Below, piece by piece: positions 49,632 through 61,086 of a stretch of DNA of 64,000 nt (position 1 is its first letter; each line of letters opens with the position of its first letter). The stretch is from Lactifluus volemus (lineage: Eukaryota; Basidiomycota; Agaricomycetes; Russulales; Russulaceae): positions 62,001 through 126,000 of the forward strand of contig WTXI01000032.1 of NCBI GenBank assembly GCA_022376515.1, written 5' to 3'. The notes beneath the pieces are model-generated. The model was not told the DNA's origin, did no database searches, and worked only from the letters and a program-made list of their open reading frames with translations. A program made the translations under genes and the position numbers.

Positions 49632-51347
49632 CTAAAACTCCCCAGAACTGAGGCTACGCATAAATCCTACCATGACTTTCTTCGTCTCCCACCAGTGTTG
49701 GCATAGTGTCATCAACGCTTTCAGCTCGAAGACACCTACGTCGACCTGGGCTGTCTTTCTCACTACAATCTGCACGTCCTGTCTGTTCCGTGGTTCTGCA
49801 CATATCCGTTGGGGATCGCGTGTTGCAAATGAAGGATGCGGAGTTTGATCACTGCCGCTATTCTAATGTTACTGATGTCGCGGCAAAAGGGGAAAGCAGG
49901 AATCTTACTCAATGAGATATCGAAAGAGGTCTCGATAGGCTCGGGAAGATGAAGTAACCCTGTATGCAAATGGATGGACATTTCAAGAAAAACCGTGAAG
50001 ATGAGCGTACAGGACGACCACTGTGAACAAGCAAACAGCATGAAAGATTAGTTGCGTTAATGGGAGAGTACCACGGACATACTCTGAGGGTATAGGAACA
50101 TCTATATTGGAACACTTTTAGCAAGTAGTACACCAAAGCATCTAATGCCACTGGCACGAACCATATTCCAAGGATCTGACGACGCGATTCAGGTCACCAA
50201 AGATCGCATTCCAAATACGTTCAAAGTTCCTCACCATTGATGTTTAAGAATGGCATTATCTATAGTCAGAAAGACGAGTCGAACCGGTGAACTTGGAAAT
50301 GAGAAGGGCGACGCGACATACTGAATCCGGCACCCCCGTCATGAGAGAGGCAACAATCCAGAACAAGCATTGGAAAAACAGCATTCTCCATAGATGCGTC
50401 TCCAATCGCTTGTAAAGTAGACCAAACAGTACAATCGTCAACAACAAAAAATCTACAAGGAATGACAACATGACAGGCCACTTGAGCTCGTTTGTGTTGG
50501 ACACTTGGCAGGTTTGTGCAAGCGGGGACCATTGAGCATGACCCTGAGCAACTCGTAACGTTAATACTCCGGACATGCGCAGACATCTGGAAAAAATATC
50601 ACCCTTGTTATCGCTGGGAATCAAGATATCAGAGACCCGATCGTGAAGACGACGTGCTAGGAAACGCCTACCAAAGCACGCCGCAAACAAATCTACGACA
50701 ATCAAAAAGCTAGTGATTGCCACGATCCTACGGTCTCGCCCCCAGACTGCGATTCTGATCGAAGATGAGGAGTCCATTAAATTAAACTTGAAGAGAGAGA
50801 CGCTTACCCTCGGAGCATAAGAAGAATTGCGGCGAACCATCCCGCAAACCAACCCGAGAGCTAGTAGGAATTACCAACCACTATCGATATAGGAGACAGG
50901 AGAGTAGACGAGTCATACCAAACAACCACGAAGCCAAACCTTCATATAGAGAGGGTGAGTATCTACTTGACGTTCTCGGGATACAACCAACAACATACCT
51001 CACAATTAAATTCGGTTGACAGGTTAAAACCCACAAGGCTGTTAATGATGTTGTAGAGCGAGAGTGTCCGTGTGGCGATGTATGCCAGAAATGACCATCT
51101 CCATGGTCGCTTTCCCGTGTATATCCCCCACTCGAAATCAAAAGTAGTAAGATATTCCCATCTATCCAAGATGTGAGCCCAAGGCGTTCCTCTCGATGAA
51201 CATGAAATCTTACAAATACAACCCGGCAAAAGTGTGAGCTAATTTCAAGAAATTGACTTTACAGAAATGATTCAATCCACATTGTCACGGGAAGAAAATG
51301 AAGTGCAAACCATATATTTCTAATGTATATTCTGGGGAAGATGTCAT
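49632..51347 (-). CDS. Multi-pass membrane protein, family 2, array copy 3
   Basis: ATG at 51347 gives MTSSPEYTLEIY; exon 2 VNFLKLAHTFAGLYL; exon 3 WEYLTTFDFEWGIYTGKR, PWRWSFLAYIATRTLSLYNI. Then IRIAVWGRDRRIVAITSFLI, NELKWPVMLSFLVDFLLLTI, LWRMLFFQCLFWIVASLMTG, and the tail VQIVVRKTAQVDVGVFELK ending SSGEF at stop 49634-49632. It is the most diverged member in the centre of the protein. A TATA-like TTATAA lies about 140 bases upstream (about 51486). No break was noticed in the exons examined, but I did not resolve every intron. Confidence 0.58.
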
Positions 51348-51974
51348 TGTTTGTGACGAGGCCTGAGACCGCGAGAACCAAAAGAATAAATGAGCGATGT
51401 GTTGGGGAGTTGGGATTGTGAGATAGGAAAAGATCCTTGATGGGGTACAGAGGAAGTTTCGTTGAGTGTGCTTTATGCAGACTGCTTATAAGCCGCAAAA
51501 CAAGGTAGTAGAAAGCCCGTTAAATGCCTCGAATCGCCTAAAAATTCCGATCATCAACGTAGAAGGCCGCACACGTGTTGACATCACCGGCAGGAAAATC
51601 TGGAATTGTGAAATCAGATCAAAATAATACTATCCGAGCCCACTAGCACATGTTCAGCTGACGAGGCCTCAGGTCTCAGCGGTTGCCTCTATATGCAATT
51701 AGTCTTAGTTTGTATTCACCCGCATCAAACGAAAAATTGTCTGTAAGATGTAGAGACGAGTGTCAAGCTCCAAGTCGAGAACGACTCGGAGGCTGGGGGC
51801 CCAATGAGATCACGGGAGAGGGTGGAAGGAAAGGGGCAAACTCCATGTCCTTACTGTAGCCCATTCGAACTATTTAACTAGCACATCTGTAGCTAACGTA
51901 GTTTACTCATCTCGACGTGAAACGAGTAAGATATCTGGTATAGCGATGAGACGAGAGTCCTGGACGCCCGGAAC
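51348..51974. other. Spacer between array copies 3 and 4
   Basis: No gene seen. Its distal part resembles the 49.0-49.3 kb spacer. Confidence 0.4.
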
Positions 51975-52107
51975 GGCTGCTCGATCAGTAGGTGAGGTGA
52001 AAATTCGTCACCTGTGCGCAAATTTGTCTGCGCGTAAAACTTACATAAAATATGCAATAAAATGGTGTTCGATGCGAAACATGAAATGGTATCGTAGTTG
52101 AGGATTG

Positions 52108-52165
52108 TTGGGCGATCGCCCCCAACGGGGAGCGGTCGCCGTTATCCACACCCGGGCCCCGGGGT
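52108..52165 (+). repeat. GC-rich dispersed repeat, copy 3
   Basis: GGGCGATCGCCCCCAACGGG, AGCGGTCGCCGTTATCCAC then CCCGGGCCCCGGGG. Contained in duplicated segment D1. Confidence 0.6.
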
Positions 52166-52567
52166 AACTGTGACAATAAGCGGTCAAACTGCCCTACTGC
52201 GGGCACGCCTCTCCAAAGATTTCGATTACCCTCATCCATTCCACAAAACCCGGCTTGCCGCAGTGCCTGCTACACGACTTTGAACGTGAATTTAGTTCCG
52301 GGTCTGCGCTGAGAAGGCATGACGAGCTGCGGCAATGGTGTTTTCTCATCAAGTAGTGCTGTTTTCCGGGAAGGGCTTGATCGAGGGACCGACGAGGGTG
52401 GATATGGGCCCAGCGTCGTGGACGTGCCCTAATCCAGGAGTAGCAGGAGTAGCGCGAAACATGCTAGCTGTTATAACGGATCATCAACCACTTAGAATAC
52501 ATACGGAAGAGCTACCAGCCCGCGCTGATGAAATGAGATGAGGATTAAATAGAATCCACTTTGTACA

Positions 52568-54313
52568 TTAAGCCTCCATATTCTTCTTTTTCTGATGTTC
52601 GGAATAACTCCCACCCTCTTCCGAGTCATCTCCCACATTGGCATTTGATGATACCGTGTTTTGCAGGTCGATGAAACCCAGGTCAAAGTCAACCGTCGTT
52701 CCTACCGCAATTTGTATGGCCCTTCTTCATTCCGTGGTAATACACCCACAGGGTGGGAATTACCTCTAAGGCGTGGCAGATGCGAGCACTGGTCACTATG
52801 ACCATCATGGTATTCAGTTGGTATTATTCTGTGATTGCGACAAGTGGCAAGCAGCCTTACTGTTGGATGAGATCTCGATAGGACCTGGAAGATGCGATAA
52901 CCCTGTATAGACATAGATGAGCACCTCGAGAAAGCGGAGAGTCAAGATAAGCCTACAACACGATGACTATGAAAAGTCGCGGCAAGACACAAAGTTAGTG
53001 GTGCTAATAGAAGAGTGACCGGACATACGGTGAGGGTATTGGAATATCTACATTTGGAATGCTATCAGTAAACAGTAGATTAAAGCATCTATTTCCACTG
53101 ACTACATTCCAAGGATCTGTTGACGTGATTCGACACATAAATAACCGCATTTCAAGTACGTCCAAATTTGCTCACCATTAATGTTGATGAAAGGCATTAT
53201 CTGGGTAGTAAAGCATGATTCGTTCCGGTGAACCAGGCAACGTTAGGAGTAAGAGCAACATACCACATCCGGCACCTCCGACAAGATAGCGGCAGAGACC
53301 CAGAACAAGGCTTGGAGATACAGCATGTCCCATAAATGTGTCGGATCCCGCTTCCGAAACACACCGAGAACCATAGTTCCCAACAAAACAAAGTCCGAAA
53401 TAAACCTCATCAAAAGGCACCACTTGTAGTCGACCATGGCAGTCATGACACAAACTCGTAGTTCCGAGGACCAATGACTGCGACCCTGAGCAACTCTCAA
53501 CATTAATATTGCGGACATAGGCAGACATCTGGGAAGAGACAACCCTGGTTATAGCTGAGAATAAAGAGATCAGAGACTCGACTATGAAAAAGATGCATTA
53601 ACGAAACGCCTACCATAGAATGACGCAGCTAAACCGACAAGCCAAAAAAACCCATTGAGTATCACGACCCCACGGTTCCGTCCCCATATGGCAATTCTAA
53701 TCGCCGACGAGGGCCTTATCAGATGAACAATATATAAGTTAGTAGCAGTAGACCGCTCACCCCCGCAGTGTAAGAAGAAATGTGCCACTAGTTCCCCCAA
53801 GCCAAGCCGTGACCTGGGAAATTTCAATCAGGATATATGTAGAAGGGAGTGTAGTACCCAAGCCATACTAAGAGAGGACGAAGCAAAGCCTGCACAGGGA
53901 AAGCACGCGCATGAGTTTGCATGACTTTAACGGCACAGAACTAGTAGCAGATATACTTCACAATCTACTTCCCTTGTATTGTCGAATATAACAAGGGAGA
54001 TAATGATGCACATGAGGGTCAACGTCCTTGTGGCGATATACACAAAATACGGCCATTTCCATGGTCGCCTTCCCGTGTACACTTGCCATTCGAAATCAAA
54101 GGTAGTGAGATATTCCCATCTATTCCAGGTGTGAGCCAAAGGCGATCCTCTCGACATACATGGAATCTCACATACATATAAAGCCCCGCAAGAGTGTGCA
54201 CCACTTTCACCAAATTGGCTAGGTGAGGATAGCTCAATCTACAGTGTTCCGAGAAGGAAACAGAGATCGTACAAACCATAGGTCTCCAATGCATATTCGG
54301 TGGAGGATACCAT
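52568..54313 (-). pseudogene. Multi-pass membrane protein, family 2, array copy 4
   Basis: Nearly identical to copy 5 at 58539-60279. ATG at 54313. Contains WEYLTTFDFEWQVYTGRR, PWKWPYFVYIATRTLTLMCI, YKWCLLMRFISDFVLLGTMV and LWDMLYLQALFWVSAAILSE. Compared with copy 5, two extra bases near 52728 shift the tail, so LPRNEEGPYKLR ends at a premature stop instead of continuing to the conserved ...NMEA terminus at 52568. There are also substitutions in the third exon block (TAMVDYKWC for TSTDEYKWC). If the indel is real the protein loses its hydrophilic C-terminus but keeps the membrane segments. Confidence 0.55.
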
Positions 54314-54591
54314 TATTTATGATGAGAGACAATGACAACTCCCGGAGCTGAGAGGGGTATGGGGAAGAAAGATGTTTGCGAAGCCATGGGGTTTATAGGC
54401 GTGGACTTGGATTGTGCAATTGAAGTAGAACAAAGCTAGCATGCGGGAGCAATCCTCTCATGTATCACCCGTCAAATCAGATTCAGCTGTTCTCCTATTT
54501 TTGGTGCTCTTGATGTCAGAATTCATCACTTCGAATCTGATGCATCAAATCGCCTGGGTAAATCAAGGCTTGAGTGAAAAAGGCTACAGTG

Positions 54592-55073
54592 TTTGGGCAC
54601 TCCTTCAGTTGACACCGTATCACTCCTTGACACAGCAAACTTTATCACTCTCAAATCTTGTCCGTTCACTTAACTTGACTAACAAAAGTTAATCTGTTAT
54701 GTCTACTCTATACATATAAACAATCACAGATTTTTTGAACAAGTTGTTAGGGCAGCATACTGGTCATTACACCAAATTTAGCATTTTTTTGATTGTACCA
54801 ACTTTTCGACCACTCATGTACAGATATTCTGATAGATTACAGTGGTTCTAAAATTAGGCATGAGGCGTGCTGACATTAGCAACAATTTGACTACATAAAT
54901 GAGGAAATCGGGCAACAATTGGTGTCATGAGAAATCAGACAAAACAGATGAACGCGAATCTGCGTGACATTTGTGTGAAAGCCCGATCCGATCGACCTCG
55001 CATCCCCTGACATATCACTTTGGATTGACAGCTGATTAGCCGTGTGGGAACGTAGATAAGACGGTACCGTAAC
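54592..55073. repeat. AT-rich block present in D1 and absent from D2
   Basis: Between GAAAAAGGCTAC and AACCCCGGC, D1 carries about 480 bases that are much more AT-rich than their surroundings (runs such as ATTTTTTGAAC and GCATTTTTTTGAT). D2 carries an unrelated 100-base piece at the same point. It may be a small non-autonomous mobile element or a deletion/replacement hotspot. No coding content was seen. Confidence 0.55.
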
Positions 55074-55158
55074 CCCGGCAAAAAATCAAAACCCCGAGGC
55101 CAAAGAGTCAGCCACTGGCATCCAAGTCGGATTGAACAATAGCAGGGCCACAGAAGCA

Positions 55159-55673
55159 TCACAAGCCATTTATTGCTCCCCCAGTGTCGGAGTTAGGACT
55201 ACGGGAACAGTCCCGAAAAAACCTGCAGACTCGGAGGAGGTGATCCCCACGGTTTCCCACTCCTGGAAGACGGGGTAACGCCACAAATGACTCGGGCCAC
55301 GTAACACGCATCTCCACATCACATACCCTGACATTGCCATTGACTACTACAACTTCCGCTGGACGAAGGCGTAGCGGTCTTCCCTCACTGATCAAAAGTC
55401 CCGTGATCAACTATTCAGGTAGTACAGCAGTGGCCCAAAACCGTATGGTCCATATGCCAGTGGGCCCATGCGATGCCACAGTTTGAAACGCTGCACAGCA
55501 GAAATGTCGGTGCCGCCAACAAAACTAATAGAGGGGCTACCTATTGGATCTGATCTGATGGATCCGAGTTTCCATCTAAGAATACAACAGAAAGAATAAG
55601 GGTGCTGAATCACGTCTAGCGCCCATACATCCATCAACACGGGGATCAGAGTGAGAATTTGTCTCCTCGCCAC
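55159..55673 (-). other. Conserved open frames of unknown function in D1
   Basis: Minus frames 55673-55407 (MARRQILTLIPVLMDVWALD, then GSIRSDPIGSPSISFVGG) and 55410-55159 (LRPAEVVVVNGNVRVCDVEM, TWPESFVALPRLPGVGN) abut in different frames. The sequence is duplicated at 60660-61086 and 63831-64000. I recognise no family. Similarity between the copies is nucleotide-level, so it does not prove coding. Confidence 0.3.
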
Positions 55674-55690
55674 TCCAGAACGCCAAGTAC

Positions 55691-56571
55691 CTACGTCTGA
55701 TTTGTCTTGATGTCGTATACCAGCACGACATCTCCCAGCATTCTAATAGAGCCCCATCCTACTCACGAACACGATTTCTCTGATTGCGTCTTCCTCCAAA
55801 GTTTGATTCGAAAGTTGATACTTTGGAGCTAGACCTGTGGCGACGTCTCTTCTCTGAAACAAGGTCGTTTTTCCTTTAATCTTATTCGATACCGTAATCC
55901 GGGAGTGATTGCACTACGCTGCAAGGCTATCAATAGAAATTAAAAAATAACATTTCTCACAAGTTGTCTGCGGCGGCTCTCGCCGCACCACTGCCCCACG
56001 CTGCGTACAATTTGTCTCTGCCATGTTCTCGCCCCGTCGATCACAGAAGCATTAGATAGAAATCGTTTTCCCGAGGAAGTCTGGAGGCAGAAAGAATCAT
56101 TGAAGCTGCACGCTCCGTGCACTGAGGACTGACGGGGGAAACCGATTTAAGACTCATCTCAGCAGCCGCGGCATCACCAGGATTTCAAGATGCGTACGTA
56201 TTCTGTTGTACTATTCACCCTCGAATTTCCAGATATCGCCGATTAAATAGAAGTGATTTTTGTGCCCTATTCCGGATTCGGTTGTGCAAAGGCCTCTTGA
56301 GCGGGGTTGACGCAACCACCACAGCCCTTCCAGGTTCCGCCGAAACGTCCTGGCATGGTGATCCTCGGTCGAGCTTATTCAGGGCAGCATGATGTCCTCA
56401 GAAAGTCCAGTGAGGGTGATAAGTTGAATGTGCCAAGAGAGAAAAGGGTGATTTCGTGGATTGCTCTGTACGATACCGTCAGAGTTGAAATTTAGGCGAC
56501 TTGTTGAACAAAATACGTCATATGGAGTAATATATTAATAATAAATAAAAATTAGTTTTCTCCTCAGTTTC
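55691..56571. other. Intergenic region upstream of COQ3
   Basis: No supported gene; probably the COQ3 promoter region. Confidence 0.4.
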
Positions 56572-57717
56572 ATGTTCTGAAGGCCCTCAGTGTATCGCGC
56601 GTTCCAGGCAAAATCCTTCAATAACCACGCTCCTGCGTGCCTCTAGCCTCCCCAATTCTTTCCACACCTCACCACGCCCACGCTATCCTTTAGACGCCCA
56701 TCCAGAACAGCAGCAGCCGACGTCAACATCGACTGTCAACGATGCCGAGATTGCCCACTTTTCGCGCCTCTCAGCGTTATGGTGGGACGAGTGCGGCGAA
56801 TTTTCTCTCCTTCACAAGATGAATGCGCACCGGATTCGCTTCATCCGCGAAAAGGTGCTCGAGGTGTTGCGCGCAGCAGACCATGACGAGTCCTCCATTG
56901 CCATGCGGGCGCTCGAGCCCGAGCCGAGCCGCGTATTGGAGGGGCTGGACGTTCTGGACGTCGGATGTGGTGGTGGGATACTATCCGAGGCCCGTTTTTT
57001 TTTCTCTTTCGACCGGGGAATTAGCATCTTTACGCATATATGTATATATTATCAGAGTCTTGCTCGTCTAGGCGCAAATACGCTCGCTATCGATGCGTCG
57101 GGGGAGAACATTTGCGTCGCGTCACGCCATGCCTCTGCCGACCCAGGCCTCGCAATGCTGACATTCCGCCATGCATCCGCTAAGGTGCTCGTGCAGGAGC
57201 CGAAACGATTCGATATCGTTTGTTCGATGGAGGTCATCGAACACGTAGATAACCCGGCGGCATTTCTGAGGTCGTGCGCGGAGCTGGTCAAGGTAGGCAA
57301 CGCACACTATAACCCTTCTTCCTCTCTAACCCTTTTTCACTCTCACTTCTTCCAGCCAGGCGGCCATCTCTTCCTGTCGACGATTGCACGAACGCCGCTC
57401 TCTTATCTCCTCACAATCGTAGCAGCCGAGAAGGTTTTCCGGCTGATCGAACCTGGCACCCACACCTTCTCGAAAATTATCAATCCTGAGGAGCCCGTCG
57501 GTTTCTTTACCAAGCCTCTCGAACAGGGCGCGTGTCCCTGGATTTCCCGGACATATGCGTATGGGCTGCCTACGCGCGTGGAGGCCGAACTACGCGGGTT
57601 GGCTTACGTTCCATGGCGCGGTGACTGGGTCTTGGCACCCCGCAGCCCCGCTCGACGACACCTTGGTCAACACAAGCGAACTACTTGTTTTGGGTACGGA
57701 GACCCAAGGATACATAA
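56572..57717 (+). CDS. COQ3: Ubiquinone biosynthesis O-methyltransferase Coq3 (frame change near the end)
   Basis: Mitochondrial SAM-dependent enzyme performing both O-methylations in coenzyme Q synthesis. Recognisable from VNDAEIAHFSRLSALWWDE (56740) through MNAHRIRFIREKV, motif I VLDVGCGGGILSE and SLARLGANTLAIDASGENIC. It continues FDIVCSMEVIEHVDNPAAFL, GGHLFLSTIARTPLSYLLTI, HTFSKIINPEE and PWISRTYAYGLPTRVEAELR to WRGDWVLAPR. The natural end WSTQANYLFWVRRPKDT (stop 57715-57717) lies one frame away, restored by one added base near 57647. Introns: 56990-57055 with an unusual GC donor, and 57293-57355. The start is uncertain. The presequence region 56572-56740 shifts frame, and the first ATG (56572) is followed at once by a stop. 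COQ3 is normally single-copy in respiring fungi, so errors in the consensus seem likelier than loss. Confidence 0.88.
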
Positions 57718-58094
57718 CGCCGCGCACTTTTACATAGAACTCTTCTCTGAACCACGTGGCCGAGCACGTGTTCGACTAGAAGGGATACCGTTTGATAGAC
57801 TAGCTTTCGAAAGAAGAAGTTTCGTTGATGTTATTGTCGGGTCTGCCACTATCATTGGGGATAATAATACTGTACACGTGTGGGCAAGAACTTATGAGAT
57901 ACAAGGAAATGACGGTCATTGAGGGCTATGATGGGAGGCGTTCACCCCAAGCAAGGCGTTGTCTGTGCGCTCGATCCGTAGGTGAGGTGAAAATTCGTCA
58001 CCTGTGCAAATTTGTCTGCGCGTGAAACTTATATAAAATATGCAATAAAATGGTGTTCGATGCGAAACATGAAATGGTATCGTAGTTGAGGATT

Positions 58095-58170
58095 GTTGGG
58101 CGATCGCCCCCAACCGGGGAGCGGTCGCCGTTATCCACGCCGGGGTCGCCCTCGGCCCGGGGGTAATGTG
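58095..58170 (+). repeat. GC-rich dispersed repeat, copy 4
   Basis: GGGCGATCGCCCCCAACCGG, AGCGGTCGCCGTTATCCACG, then CCGGGGTCGCCCTCGGCCCG. Contained in D2. Confidence 0.6.
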
Positions 58171-58538
58171 ACGATAGGCACGTCTTTCCAAAAATTTCGA
58201 TTACCCTCATCTATTCCACAAAACCCGGCTTACCGAAGTGGCTGCTACACGACTTTGAACGTGAATTTATTTCCGGGTCTGCGCTGAGAAGGCTTGACGA
58301 GCTGCGGCAACGGTGTTTTCTCATCAATTAGTGCTGTTTTCCGGGAAGGGCTTAATCGAGGGACCGACGAGGGTGGATATGGGCCCAGCGTCGTGGACGT
58401 GCCCTAATCTAGAAGTAGCAGGAGTAGCACGAAATATGCTAGCTGTTATAATGGATCACCACTTAGAATAAATGCGGAAGAGCTACCAGCCCGCGCTGAT
58501 GAAATGAGATGAGGATTAAATAGAATCCACTTTCTACA

Positions 58539-60279
58539 TTAAGCCTCCATATTCTGATGTTCGGAATAACTCCTACCCTCTTCCGAGTCGTCTCCCACAT
58601 TGGCATGTGATGATACCGTGTTTTTCAGGTCGATGAAACCCAGGTCAACCTCAACCGTCTTTCCTACCGCAATTTGTATGGCCCGTCCATTCCGTGGTAA
58701 TACACCCACAGGGTGGGAATTACCTCTAAGGCCCGGGCGTGGCGGATGCGAGCACTGGTCACTATGACCATCACGGTATTCAGTTGGTATTATTCTGTGA
58801 TTGCGACAAGTGGCAAGCAGCCTTACTGTTGGATGAGATCTCGATAGGACCTGGAAGATGCGATAGCCCTGTATAGACATAGATGAGCACTTCGAGAAAG
58901 CGGAGAATCAAGATAAGCCTACACCACGATGACTATGAACAAGCCGCGGCAAGACACAAAGTTAGTGGTGCTAATAGAAGAGTGACCGGACATACGGTGA
59001 GGGTATTGGAATATCTACATTTCGAATGATTTCAGTGAACAGTGGATTAAAGCATCTATTTCCACTGACTACATTCCAAGCATCTGTTGACATGATTCAA
59101 CACATAAATAACCGCATTTCAAGTACGTCCAAATTTGCTCACCATTAATGTTGATGAAAGGCAATATCTGGATAGTAAAGCATGATTCGTTCCGGTGAAC
59201 TAGGCAACAATAGGAATAAGGGTGACATACCACATCCGGCACCTCCGACAAGATAGCGGCAGAGATCCAGAACAAGGCCTGGAGATACAGCATGTCCCAT
59301 AAATGTGTTGGATCCCGCTTCCGAAGCACACCGAGAACCATAGTTCCCAACAAAACAAAGTCCGAAATAAACCTCATCAAAAGGCACCACTTGTACTCGT
59401 CCGTGGAAGTCACGACACAAGCTCGAAGTTCCGAGGACCAATGACTGCGACCCTGAGCAACTCTCAACATTAATATTGCGGACATAGGCAGACATCTGGG
59501 AAGAGACAACCCTGGTTATAGCTGAGAATAAAGAGATCAGAGACTGAAAAAGATGCATTAACGAAACACCTACCATAGAATGACGCAGCTAAACCGACAA
59601 ACCAAAAAAACCCATTGAGTATCACGGCCCCACGGCTCCGTCCCCATACGGCAATTCTGATCGCCGACGAGTGCCTTATCAGATGAACAATATATAAGTT
59701 AATAGCAGTAGACCGCTCACCCCCGGAGTGTAAGAAGAAATGTGCCACTAGTTGTCCCAAGCCAAGCCGTGACCTGGGAAATTTCAATCAGGATATATGT
59801 AGAAGAAGGGAGTGTAGTAGCTAAGCCATACTAAGAGAGGACGAAGCAAAGCCTGCACAGGGAAAGGTTGAGCACGCGCATGAGTTAGCATGACATTAGC
59901 AGCACAGAACTAGCAGATATACCTCACAATCTACTTCCCTTGTAATGTCGGATATAACAAGGGAGATAATGATGCACATGAGGGTCAACGTCCTTGTGGC
60001 GATATACGCAAAATACGGCCACTTCCATGGTCGCCTTCCCGTGTACACTTGCCATTCGAAATCAAAGGTAGTGAAATATTCCCATCTATTCCAGGTGTGA
60101 GCCAAAGACGATCCTCTCGACATACATGGAATCTCACATACATATAAAGCCCCGCAAGAGCGTGTACCACTTTCACCAAATTGACTAGGTGAGGATAGCT
60201 CAATCCACAGTGTTCCGAGAAGGAAACAGAGATTGTACAAACCATAGGTCTCCAATGCATATTCGGTGGAGGATACCAT
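58539..60279 (-). CDS. Multi-pass membrane protein, family 2, array copy 5
   Basis: Best copy for a gene model. ATG 60279, MVSSTEYALETY; intron GTTTGTACAATC to CACCTAG; exon 2 VNLVKVVHALAGLY; intron to GGAATAG; exon 3 WEYFTTFDFEWQVYTGRR, PWKWPYFAYIATRTLTLMCI, EVDCE. Then VTAWLGTTSGTFLLTLRG; SAIRIAVWGRSRGAVILNGF; VAQGRSHWSSELRACVV; DEYKWCLLMRFISDFVLLGT; LWDMLYLQALFWISAAILSE; ILPFININ; FQYPHRMSG; and the tail IQIAVGKTVEVDLGFIDLK ending NMEA at 58539. All exon joins use GT-AG sites and keep frame as far as I could trace. About seven hydrophobic segments with a polar C-terminus are visible. A TATA-like TTATAAG lies near 60359-60364. Function unknown; topology resembles fungal heptahelical proteins. 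Confidence 0.65.
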
Positions 60280-61086
60280 TATTTATGATGAGAGACAATG
60301 ACAACTCCCGGAGCTGAGAGGGGTATGGGGAAGAAAGATGTTTGCGAAGCCATGGGGTTTATAAGCGTGGACTTGGATGTGTGCAATTGAAGTAGAACAA
60401 AGCTAGCATGCGGGAGCAATCCTCTCATGTATCACCCGTCAGATCAGATTCAGCTGTTCTCCTATTTTTGGTACTCTTGATGTCAGAATTCATCACTTCG
60501 AATCTGATGCATCCAATCGCCTGGGTAAATCAAGGGTTGAGTAAAAAAGGCTACCGTCTTGAGTTTTGTCCGCGTCAAAACGAGACCCCTAGTCTGCAGA
60601 TTGCCTTGACACTACAGTACTCCTGGAACAGCTCGCCACCTGATGCTCAATAACCCCGGCAAAACCCCGAGGCCAAAGAGTCAGCCATCCAAGTCGGATC
60701 GAACAATAGCATCCGGGCCACAGAAGCATCACAAACCATTTATTGCTCCCCCAGTGCCGGAGTTAGGACTACGGGAACAGTCCCGGACATCGGCCGACTC
60801 GTCGGAGGTGATCACCACGGTTTCCCACTCCTGGAAGACGGGGTAACGCCACAAATGACTCGGGCCCACGTAGCACGCATCTCCACATCACATACCCTGA
60901 CATTGCCATTGACTACTACAACTTCCGCTGGACGAAGGCGTAGCGGTCTTCCCTCACTGATCAAAAGTCCCGTGATCAACTATTCAGGTAGTACAGCAAT
61001 GGCCCAAAACCGTATGGTCCATATGCCAGTGGGCCCATGCGATGCCACAGTTTGAAACGCTGCATAGCAGAAATGTCGGCGCCGCT

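Larger units (their letters stand above)
51975..55690. repeat. Long duplicated segment, copy D1
   Basis: Starting at CGATC.GTAGGTGAGGTGAA (about 51980), this segment is repeated in the same orientation from about 57969. It comprises the GC-rich repeat, array copy 4, and the 55.1-55.7 kb block. Over the gene it is nearly identical to D2. D1 uniquely contains the AT-rich block 54592-55073. Confidence 0.9.
57969..61086. repeat. Long duplicated segment, copy D2
   Basis: Direct repeat of D1 beginning at about CGATCCGTAGGTGAGGTG. It includes the GC-rich repeat and array copy 5, continues to GAAATGTCGGCGCCGC at 61086, is interrupted by about 2.75 kb, and resumes at 63831 to the window end. Confidence 0.9.
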
